Positions 23,826 through 35,800 of a stretch of DNA of 64,000 nucleotides are shown piece after piece. Where the stretch lies: assembly GCF_932526225.1 (NCBI RefSeq), contig NC_064040.1, forward strand, positions 11,694,856 to 11,758,855. The letters run 5' to 3'. Within the stretch, counting starts at the first letter, position 1. Each line of letters starts with the position of its first letter. A program made the translations under genes and the position numbers. The DNA is from Nematostella vectensis (taxonomy: Eukaryota; Cnidaria; Anthozoa; Actiniaria; Edwardsiidae). The notes beneath the pieces were generated by a model. That model searched no databases, had not been told where the DNA came from, and saw only the letters and a list, made by a program, of their open reading frames with translations.

Positions 23826-26800
23826 AAGATTAAACATTTTATGCGCCTTGTAGCTCCTTATGTGGTATTTGTGATTTGAATAAACGTTATGGGTAGTTTC
23901 GTGCTTGCGCTCGATTTGGTTTGTTTAATTTCACTCCATGCCTTTGGGGGAACGTAAAATTTGAGTGTGGTACGTACAAGAGCAAATGTATAATTACTAG
24001 TAAAATGATTTAGATGGTTTAATCATGATTTCTTTTTTAAGGGAAAGTCTTTGTGAAGATATCAGCATGTTCTTAAGAGCATTTATTTGCCATCCTTGAA
24101 ACTTGCTTGTTGGATCGCGCATATTAAAAGTTTACCGCCCGTATAACATTGCCTCTGGGCTTAAACAGTTAGAACCGATTTTATATCACGCGAATGAATC
24201 AGGTTTTGGAGACGTTTAACTTATCTGTGTCTCGTGTTGAAAACTGAGTTTGAAAATCGCGAAATTCCACCGCAGGGCTAATATCAGAAAATAGATTATA
24301 TGCAATATGGTCCTGTAAAAATATTGCTGTCTTAAGTCTTAAGGTTTAAAAAAATATCCTATTTAATCTGAGAACAAAAACTGATTGACATGATTTGTAT
24401 TGGATCCAGTGGAGGCACCGAAGGGAGGGGCACAAAAATCGCAATAAAAAATTTAAGAAATAAATCCTGGTCCCCATTTCTCTGAATCCGCTATGGTCAT
24501 TAACGACCATCGTCGACCTCTACGTCATTATGCTGCTATTTATAATCATTAGCCATTCTACATCATCATCATCATTATCGATACCGACACGACCTTTGTC
24601 CTTTTTTCATCGTCATCATTGTAATCATAATCATTGTTATCATCATAGTTCAATCATCATCGTAGCGACTATTTTGGCTTACTTCTCAACAATGTCATGC
24701 CATCACTATCATAATGAGTCGTTGCTACCGCCCCGTCCACTGCGATCTTTCATCGTTCAACCTTTATTAGCGTCAGTAACATGGCCATGTTTTCCATCAA
24801 TTTCTCTGTTAATCACCATTTTTTTTCTTCTAATATAATACCTAGTATATATAGTGTTATCAATACTTAATATATATAAATAAAGCATCCATTTCCATCG
24901 GCTGATTTGCGAAAGCTATTGTCATATTTTATTGAAATTGGTCATAAATGTTAAATCTTTTAAGATCGTTAATTCGAGATTTTTTTCACATAGTTTGTCT
25001 TTCATTATTGAATTAAAACAATAACAAAGTTCTAGATGACAAGAGCTCTTTAATTATAATCATTAATAGTATTCCTATCTAACTCACCGTACGTTCTTTC
25101 TCATTTTAGGTGGATCCATGTCCGGCCCATCATTCCGTCCTGGAAGCCGTGAGATGGCCGTGGACGTGGACGTCCCAAATAACAATTTCAGTGGCTCTAT
25201 CAACGGGCCAAAAGGATCCCTCCAAGGCTCAGGGGGCTCTCTCAACGGGCCATCCTTTGACAACGGCGGCCTGGATGCAGACGGGAAGATACCATACATT
25301 GTTGGTGTGAGTATAAACCTAAGGAATTCCGATCAGCCAATTATTTGCTACAAAAAAAAGTATTATCCACAATTATCACAGTTACTTAGTATCTTAGTTA
25401 CTCGTTTGAAATAGTAGATGTTAGCAGTATGACTGGTTATGCGGGAAGCGTCAAATGGCGGGGTGTTAGGTCCCTCGTCATGCTTTCCTTTGCACGAAGA
25501 AAATAACTATTACAATGATTTTGTTCCATTTTTTAAAGCATTGCTCCAACCCTAGGGGGGCTAAAAGGCCCCGTATTTCATGAACCGCTTAAGCTATGAC
25601 CATCAAACTTACAGACAATAGTCACCAGCATGTAAAGAATCGTCACGCCTTATTTTGGGTGTGGTCGAATCAATTATGACGTCACAAGGACGTCATAAAT
25701 ACGATGTCTAGATATTCTTTCAAATATTGCCTGAATTATCAGCATCTAGCTGCAATGAGAGTGATTAGCTAGCCCCAGTTTATTATTATTTATAAAACCT
25801 ACAGCCAACTGTGGACACATCAATTAAGCGCGCACCAAATGGGTCATTAGGCCTGGTTGTAGCCGAGGAAAAGGGGTTCCAGAAACCTGCCATGTTCGTT
25901 CGCAACGTCATTCCTGGCAGTCCATCGGCGGAAGGAGGTGTCCTGGAACGTGGTTAGTAGTACCACAAATATTTTATCGCATTTTGTAACTCTGGAATAA
26001 ACAACAATTTTCAGTAAGTTTGCACTCGAGAACCGATACGTATCATATCCCAAAGTGCTTCATGGGTATAAAATAAAACTAGCACATTTGCGTAATAAAA
26101 AAATGTTTGGGAAACATATTTTTTTTATGTGCATGCAAATATCCGTAATAGTGATTTTTTTTTCTTTTCATTTATACACTATCAATAAAAAAAACCTGGA
26201 TAACGTCGCAGGAAACTTCTTTTTAATGAGAACCTATTTATCTTTCGCAATATGTGTGGGAAATCGTAGAGACTGCCGTCTTCTAAGGAGAGGGGAGGAG
26301 GATGGATTAGACGAACTCTCGTCTACAATAACAATATTTCCAAAGGATGATGTCTGCTCACTTTCACATCTGTAACCAACAGGAGATGAAGTCGTAGGTA
26401 TCAATGGTGTGAACACAGAGGACATGACTCATCAACAGGCCATGGATCTTATCAAGAGTTCCCCGGGTAAAATAGACCTGAAGATAGTCAAGAACTCCCT
26501 CGATATTAAAGGTGAGCTCTTAGCAGCATCCAAGTCTAAGTTAACTTTGCTTAAAGATAGACCAATTTAATTTTTTTTATTGTCAAGAACTCACTCGATA
26601 TTAAAGGTGAGCTCTTAGCAGCAACCAAATCAAAGTTATTTTTGCTCTGAAGATAGACCAATTAGATAGACCAATCCCTTTTTTACCTTCAAAGGTAACT
26701 TTGCTTAAAGATATACCAATTTAATTATTTTCTTTTTATTGTCAAGAGCTCACTCGATATTAAAGGTGAGCTCTTACCAGCAACCAAATCAAAGTTATTT

Positions 26801-29800
26801 TTGCTCTGAAGATAGATCAGTTAGATAGACCAATCCCTTCTTAACCTTCAAAGGTAAAATGAAAGCAAGAGCGCCAAGTGCCAGGCTACCTGAAACAAAA
26901 ATCAACATGCCCGAAGGAGACGCCCACATATCCGGGCCTAACGCCTCCGTGCCTAAAGCATCCAAGGCCAAGGGTGGCATGAGCTGCTGTTCCAAGCCAA
27001 AGACAAAAGGTGACATGAACTACTCATACGAGATGGAGCCCGTAGAATACAAAGGACGAGACCTCAAGGGTCCCAATATCAGTCCAAGATCACATGTTAT
27101 TGACATCGACGGAGGCGTCAAGACACCGGAAGTAGAGTTACCTGTGCGGCAGGGTATTGAGAATGCAGCTTTTGAAAGTCCTGATTTAGACGCCTCCCTG
27201 GAAGGTACGGATGTCGACTTTAGGGGACCATCATTTAATGGACCCAAAGGAGGGGCTTCATTTGATGGACCGGGTGGATCTCTGAGAGGACCTTCCTTTG
27301 ATGGACCTAAGGGAGGGGCTTCATTTGGTGGACCAGACGGATCTCTGAGAGGGCCTTCCTTTGATGGACCGAAGGGAGGAGTCTCATTCAATGGCCCTGA
27401 TGGATCTCTCAGTGGACCCTCCTTTGATGGGCCTAAAGGAGGGGCCTCATTTGGCGGACCAAAAGGCTCAGTGCAAGGTCCAGATTTGAATATAGGAGGA
27501 GGCGCTAATATCAAAGCACCTAAAGGTGGAGCATCGTTTGATGGGCCTGGGGGTTCCTTAAGTGGCCCGTCATTTGACGGACCAAGTGGAAGCGGCGGAG
27601 TGAATGTGAAAGGCCCGAAGTTGTCTGGACCATCTGCAGACCTGGACACATCTGTGGATGGGGCGGACATTCCATACATTGTCGGGGTAAGTGTAAATTA
27701 ATAAATTGTGTTGTTTCGTATATATTTTATACATACCACATACTGTTAGGGTATGTAATAATAATTATAATTCGATTGTTGTATGTGCTTCTCATTTGCA
27801 TCTTTCGTCCCTAAGGGTGATACGGGGATTAGGTTAAATTTTGACATCAGTGTATTCAATAGATGGCCGTAAATTTTTCATTTAAGAAGAATGAATGCAC
27901 TTATCTTAAAAAGTTAAGCCAAATAATTACGGTTTTATCCACGGCGTATTTGACTGGTTACTTCATCATCTTAATTACCTCTCATTCCTCCCAATAACCC
28001 TCGCATATTAACCTTCTGCAGCCCAAGAAAGAGACAATAGTGTTAAAGGATGCTAATGGCGCGCTTAAGTTCCTCATCGCCAAGGAGCCAGGCATGCCAA
28101 GCCCTGCGCTCTTCGTGAGAAAAGTCTTTGCTCCTCCTTCGCAAGTCGGTGGTCTTGAGCCAGGTAGGGAGGTGGAGGTTTCAATCATGTAACGCTCTAT
28201 CAGGAAATGGAGAGACTGCTGTTTTTAAAACCTCGTAAGAACAGCGCTTGCATCGTTCGTGCTTAGAATAGCCTTGGTCTGCTGGTCCCAAAACAAAGGA
28301 AATGTTGGCGAAATGGCCTTGTATAATGAAAAATAGGCAAGTAGTAAAACATTGCAGGACATCCTGGTTACGTGTATTCATTGCTGATGCTGTTTGCACG
28401 AGGCTCGAATGTTAGCGATGGCAGAAAGATAGGGGTTGTAATGGGATAGTGCAAGAGGTAGGGTGGTGTCAGAATAGGGTGAATACATCTTTTGCAATGC
28501 TTTTACAAATACTGCTAATGCACAGTATATAGTAAAAAGTCAGTAAAAGCTGCTTTATGTCTGCAGGAGATGAAATTGTTGGCATTAATGGCAAGTCGAT
28601 AAAGGGAAAGTCACACGAGGAAGCGATGAATTTGATAAGACATACACAGGGACATCAAATCGACCTTACTATTGTCAAGAACTCGCGCGATACAAAAGGT
28701 ACTGTTCTCTGTTCAACCTATTCATACTTATAGAATACCGATCGGTCACTCCTTTGTTATTGTTTACAATTGAAAATACAGCGGTCTATTTGCAAGAAAA
28801 CCTTTAAATAACCACCTATGATTGAAGTTTTATACCTTATGAATGATATTTCTATTAGGCGTGATTGGCCTTTTTTAAGTCGACAATAGATTTTAGAAAT
28901 ATTAACTTGTGCAAGCCCGCGTTTTAATTGGACTTTAATCAGGTACGAGATTTTAAAGGAAAAGAAAACGTTAAATTTCTGCTTGCCATCCATTATCATA
29001 AAACGTGTTATTTTTTTAGAGATTCCTTACAGTAGATCCTTCGGTATTTAAAAACAGTCTGCAAATTATACAATTAGAAAGATCACGTAATTTCTCCAAG
29101 AATTTCCATATTTGGACTTTTTGAAATAGTGATGCCCTTCTATACCCCTTTGATATGATCATTGAACATATTAAAGCTACCTAAACTAAAACATATGTTA
29201 TCTGTATGAAACATCCGCTTTAAATATCTATCGTCTTCCAATAAAATATAATTTGAAGTCTGTTTTCCATGAAATATAATTTAATCTCTGTTTACCTTTT
29301 GGGTATCTCCATTTCCTATTCAAAGCCACTCACTTTGATATTCTTAACACAGCTAATCTGAAGTGGAAGAAACCAGAAGTTGATGTGCATACACCAGACG
29401 CCAAGATGTCAAAGCCAAAATTCAGCTGCTGTGGCTCACCAAAAACAAAAGGCGAAGCAAACTATTCGTACGGCGTAGACGGAGATGGAGCAGATAATAA
29501 CGTAAAAGGTCCTGAAGGAAAGGTGTCACGGCCAGACGTGAATGTCAGAGGTCCCAAAGGGAAAGTTCCACAAGACGATGTTAACGTTAGAGGTCCTTCG
29601 GGATCAGTGAATAATCCTGAAGGCTTTGTAGACGTGGATATTGACGGCCCAGATGTTCACGGTACCAACGCTAACATCAAAAGGCCTAATGTCAAAGGTA
29701 ATAAAAAGATAAAAGGTGCGAAAGTTTCTTGCTGCGCCTCGCCTAAGGGTGGCGACGACTTTGACAATCACTACGAACTTCCAAAGCCAAGAGGAAGCAT

Positions 29801-32800
29801 AGATGGACCAGATTTTGAGGTTAACGGACCAAAAGGTGACCTAGATGGAGACTTCGACATTCCATCACCATCTCGGCCAGGTATCAACGTTGATGGTCCT
29901 CGGTTTCCTAAAGTAAAGAAACAAATCGATGCTACAGACATGTCAGTCAGAGGACCTGAGATTGCTGGCCCGGACTTTGATCCAAACATCGATGGACCAG
30001 GTATCAAGGGTCCGGGATGGAAGGGACCAAACATCAAGGAGCCTACATTCGAAGGCAAAGCAAAAACTCCTAATATAAAAGGGGATGTCGACATTGAAGG
30101 ACCTGATGCTGATGTAGATGGCTCCAGCTGGAAATTTAAGGGACCAAAGATGCCGAAATTTGGTGGAAACGGACGCTCGCCAGACGTAGATATACATGGT
30201 CCAGACTTTAACGGAGACATTGACTCCCCTGACATTGACATAAAGGGAAAAATTGACTCCCCAGAAGTCAACGTAAAAGGAGATATAGACAGTCCTGATG
30301 CTGATATCAACGGACCAGGCTGGAAGTTCAAGGGACCTAAGATGCCAAAGTTCAAGGGACCGTCATTCGAAGGAAAAGGAAAGTCAGGTCATATAGATAT
30401 CGAGGGACCGGACTTCGATGGCCCTAATGTAAAAGGTGACATCGACACTCCCGATATCAATTTAAAAGGAGACATTGATACACCAGACGTCAACGTAAAG
30501 GGAGACATCGACGGACCTGATGCTGATGTGCATGGACCAGGCTGGAAGTTTAAAGGACCTAAGATGCCAAAATTTAAAGGACCGACATTTGGGGGAAAAG
30601 GAAAGTCTGGCGACATTGACTACGATGGACCTGACTTCGATGGTCCCAAAGTAAAAGCTAACGTTGAGGTTCCAGACGCAAGTATTAAAGGGCCTGATAT
30701 CGATGGCTCAGCAGGCGGCGGTATAAATCTTCCAGATGCAAACATCAAGGGGCCCGGATTCAAAATCAAGGGCGACCATGACGGATCTTCCTCAGATTCT
30801 GACGATGACCATTCTCACGGATTCTCAATGCCGAAATTCAAGATGCCTAAATTCAAGGGACCATCCTTCGGGGGAAAAGGGAAATCTGGCGACATCGATG
30901 TCGAGGGGCCAGAGTTAAAAGGCCCCAAAGTGGAAGGAGACATTGACACCCCTGACGTCAATGTGAAAGGAGACATCGATACCCCTGACTTCAACGTAAA
31001 GGGAGACATCGATGGACCTGATGCTGATATCAACGGTCCAAGCTGGAAGTTCAAGGGACCAAAGATGCCCAAATTCAAGGGACCGTCATTCGGAGGAAAG
31101 GGAAAGTCTGGCGATATAGATATTGAGGGACCGGACTTCGACGGACCTAATGTGAAAGGCGACATCGACCCTCCCGATATCAATTTAAAAGGAGACATTG
31201 ATACACCAGACGTCAACGTAAAGGGAGACATCGACGGACCTGATGCTGATGTGCACGGACCAGGCTGGAAGTTTAAAGGACCTAAGATGCCAAAATTCAA
31301 AGGACCGTCATTTGGGGGAAAAGGAAAGTCTGGCGACATTGACTACGATGGACCTGACTTCGATGGTCCCAAAGTAAAAGCAAACGTCGAGGTTCCAGAC
31401 GCAAGTATTAAAGGGCCTGATATCGATGGCTCAGCAGGCGGCGGTATAAATCTTCCAGATGCAAACATCAAGGGACCCGGATTCAAAATCAAGGGCGACC
31501 ATGACGGATCTTCCTCAGATTCGGACGATGACCATTCTCACGGATTCTCAATGCCGAAATTCAAGATGCCTAAATTCAAGGGACCATCCTTCGGGGGAAA
31601 AGGGAAATCTGGCGACATCGATGTCGAGGGGCCAGAGTTAAAAGGCCCCAAAGTGGAAGGAGACATTGACACCCCTGACGTCAATGTGAAAGGAGACATC
31701 GATACCCCTGACTTCAACGTAAAGGGAGACATCGATGGACCTGATGCTGATATCAACGGTCCAAGCTGGAAGTTCAAGGGACCAAAGATGCCCAAATTCA
31801 AGGGACCGTCATTCGGAGGAAAAGGAAAGTCTGGCGATATAGATATTGAGGGACCGGACTTCGACGGACCTAATGTGAAAGGCGACATCGACCCTCCCGA
31901 TATCAATTTAAAAGGAGACATTGATACACCAGACGTCAACGTAAAGGGAGACATCGACGGACCTGATGCTGATGTGCACGGACCAGGCTGGAAGTTTAAA
32001 GGACCTAAGATGCCAAAATTCAAAGGACCGTCATTTGGGGGAAAAGGAAAGTCTGGCGACATTGACTACGATGGACCTGACTTCGATGGTCCCAAAGTAA
32101 AAGCAAACGTCGAGGTTCCAGACGCAAGTATTAAAGGGCCTGATATCGATGGCTCAGCAGGCGGCGGTATAAATCTTCCAGATGCAAACATCAAGGGACC
32201 CGGATTCAAAATCAAGGGCGACCATGACGGATCTTCCTCAGATTCGGACGATGACCATTCTCACGGATTCTCAATGCCGAAATTCAAGATGCCTAAATTC
32301 AAGGGACCATCCTTCGGGGGAAAAGAGAAATCTGGCGACATCGATGTCGAGGGGCCAGAGTTAAAAGGCCCCAAAGTGGAAGGAGACATTGACACCCCTG
32401 ACGTCAATGTGAAAGGAGACATCGATACCCCTGACTTCAACGTAAAGGGAGACATCGATGGACCTGATGCTGATATCAACGGTCCAAGCTGGAAGTTCAA
32501 GGGACCAAAGATGCCCAAATTCAAGGGACCGTCATTCGGAGGAAAGGGAAAGTCTGGCGATATAGATATTGAGGGACCGGACTTCCACGGACCTAATGTG
32601 AAAGGCGACATCGACACTCCCGATATCAATTTAAAAGGAGACATTGATACACCAGACGTCAACGTAAAGGGAGACATCGATGGACCTGATGCTGATGTGC
32701 ATGGACCAGGCTGGAAGTTTAAAGGACCTAAGATGCCAAAATTCAAAGGACCGTCATTTGGGGGAAAAGGAAAGTCTGGCGACATTGACTACGATGGACC

Positions 32801-35800
32801 TGACTTCGATGGTCCCAAAGTAAAAGCTAACGTCGAGGTTCCAGACGCAAGTATTAAAGGGCCTGATATCGATGGCTCAGCAGGCGGCGGTATAAATCTT
32901 CCAGATGCAAACATCAAGGGGCCCGGATTCAAAATCAAGGGCGACCATGACGGATCTTCCTCAGATTCTGACGATGACCATTCTCACGGATTCTCAATGC
33001 CGAAATTCAAGATGCCTAAATTCAAGGGACCATCCTTCGGGGGAAAAGGGAAATCTGGCGACATCGATGTCGAGGGGCCAGAGTTAAAAGGCCCCAAAGT
33101 GGAAGGAGACATTGACACCCCTGACGTCAATGTGAAAGGAGACATCGATACCCCTGACTTCAACGTAAAGGGAGACATCGATGGACCTGATGCTGATATC
33201 AACGGTCCAAGCTGGAAGTTCAAGGGACCAAAGATGCCCAAATTCAAGGGACCGTCATTCGGAGGAAAGGGAAAGTCTGGCGATATAGATATTGAGGGAC
33301 CGGACTTCCACGGACCTAATGTGAAAGGCGACATCGACACTCCCGATATCAATTTAAAAGGAGACATTGATACACCAGACGTCAACGTAAAGGGAGACAT
33401 CGATGGACCTGATGCTGATGTGCATGGACCAGGCTGGAAGTTTAAAGGACCTAAGATGCCAAAATTCAAAGGACCGTCATTTGGGGGAAAAGGAAAGTCT
33501 GGCGACATTGACTACGATGGACCTGACTTCGATGGTCCCAAAGTAAAAGCAAACGTCGAGGTTCCAGACGCAAGTATTAAAGGGCCTGATATCGATGGCT
33601 CAGCAGGCGGCAGTATAAATCTTCCAGATGCAAACATCAAGGGACCCGGATTTAAAATCAAGGGCGACCATGACGGATCTTCCTCAGATTCGGACGGTGA
33701 CCATTCTCACGGATTCTCAATGCCGAAATTCAAGATGCCTAAATTCAAGGGACCATCCTTCGGGGGAAAAGGGAAATCTGGCGACATCGATGTCGAGGGG
33801 CCAGAGTTAAAAGGCCCCAAAGTGGAAGGAGACATTGACACCCCTGACGTCAATGTGAAAGGAGACATCGATACCCCTGACTTCAATGTGAAAGGAGACA
33901 TCGAAGGACCTGATGCCGATATTGACAGCCCTGGGTGGAAGTTCAAAGGACCTAAGATGCCCAAGTTCAAGGGACCGTCATTCGGAGGAAAGGGAAAGTC
34001 TGGCGATATAGATATTGAGGGACCGGACTTTGACGGACCTAATGTGAAAGGCGACATCGACACTCCCGATATCAATTTAAAAGGAGACATTGATACACCA
34101 GACGTCAACGTAAAGGGAGACATCGATGGACCTGATGCTGATTTGCATGGACCAGGCTGGAAGTTTAAAGGACCTAAGATGCCAAAATTCAAAGGACCGT
34201 CATTTGGGGGAAAAGGAAAGTCTGGCGACATTGACTTCGATGGACCTGACTTTAAAAGCCCGAAGTTGAAAGGCGAAATCGACACTCCAGACATTAACGT
34301 AAAAGGAGACTTAGACACGCCAGATGTCAATGTGAAAGGAGACATCAATGGACCTGATGTAGATATCGATGGGCTAGGCTGGAAGTTCAAAGGGCCCAAA
34401 ATGCCAAATTTCAAATCCCCTTCTTTCGGAGGAAAAGGCAAAACTCCAGATGTAGATGTTCATGGCTCAGATTTTAATGGCCCACCAGTGCAATTTGACG
34501 TAGATGTTCCAGACACAAGTATTAAAGGGCCTGATATCGATGGCTCAGCAGGCGGCGGTATAAATCTTCCAGATGCAAACATCAAGGGACCCGGATTTAA
34601 AATCAAGGGCGACCATGACGGATCTTCCTCAGATTCGGACGATGACCATTCTCACGGATTCTCAATGCCAAAACTCAAGATGCCTAAATTCAAGGGACCA
34701 TCCTTCGGGGGAAAAGGGAAATCTGGCGACATCGATGTCGACGGGCCAGAGTTTAAAGGTCAAAAAGTGGAAGGAGACATTGACACCCCTGACGTCAATG
34801 TGAAAGGAGACATTGATACACCAGACGTCAACGTAAAGGGAGACATCGATGGACCTGATGCTGATATCAACGGACCAGGCTGGAAGTTCAAGGGACCAAA
34901 GATGCCCAAGTTCAAGGGACCATCCTTCGGGGGAAAAGGGAAATCTGGCGACATCGAAGTCGAGGGACCAGGTTTTAAAGGTCCCAAAATAAAAGGAGAC
35001 ATTGACACCCCTGACATAAACTTGAAAGGCGACATCGATACCCCTGACTTCAATGTGAAGGGAGACATCGACGGACCTGATGCCGATATTGACAGCCCTG
35101 GGTGGAAGTTCAAAGGACCTAAGATGCCCAAGTTGAAGGGACCATCATTCGGAGGGAAAGGAAAGTCTGGCGATAGTGACTACGATGGCCCTGACTTCGA
35201 TAAACCTAAAGTAAAAGCAAACGTCGAGGTTCCAGACGCAAGTATTAAAGGGCCTGATATCGATGGCTCAGCAGGCGGCAGGATAAATCTACCAGATGCA
35301 AACATCAAGGGACCCGGATTAAAAATCAAGGCCGACCATGAAGAATCTTCCTCAGATTCAGACGATGACCATTCTCACGGATTCTCAATGCCGAAATTCA
35401 AAATGCCTAAATTCAAGGGACCATCCTTTGGGGGACAAGGGAAATCTGGCGACATCGATGTCGAGGGGCCTGATTTTAAAGGTCCCAAAGTGAAAGGAGA
35501 CGTTGACACCCCTGACATAAACTTGAAAGGCGACATCGATACCCCTGACTTCAATGTGAAGGGAGACATCGACGGACCTGATGCCGATATTGACAGCCCT
35601 GGGTGGAAGTTCAAAGGACCTAAGATGCCCAAGTTCAAGGGACCATCATTCGGAGGGAAAGGAAAGTCTGGCGATAGTGACTACGATGGCCCTGACTTCG
35701 ATAAACCTAAAGTAAAAGCAAACGTCGAGGTTCCAGACGCAAGTATTAAAGGGCCTGATATCGATGGCTCAGCAGGCGGCGGTATAAACCTACCAGATGC

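Larger units (their letters stand above)
21559..25109 (+). other. 3.55-kb intron 2 of the AHNAK-like gene
   Basis: The longest intron of the gene separates the signal/TM/CPHC exons from the PDZ-repeat exons. It contains an AT microsatellite and an ATC-rich stretch, annotated separately, and no recognisable coding sequence. Its position would permit an internal promoter making a form without the membrane anchor, but no direct evidence for one is visible. Confidence 0.6.

Noticed and set aside
23655-23853. Tyr/Ile-alternating frames on both strands
   Set aside because: Artefact of the AT dinucleotide repeat.
27020-27679. - strand frame of 219 codons
   Set aside because: Antisense shadow of the Gly/Pro/Ser repeats in exon 6 of the AHNAK-like gene.
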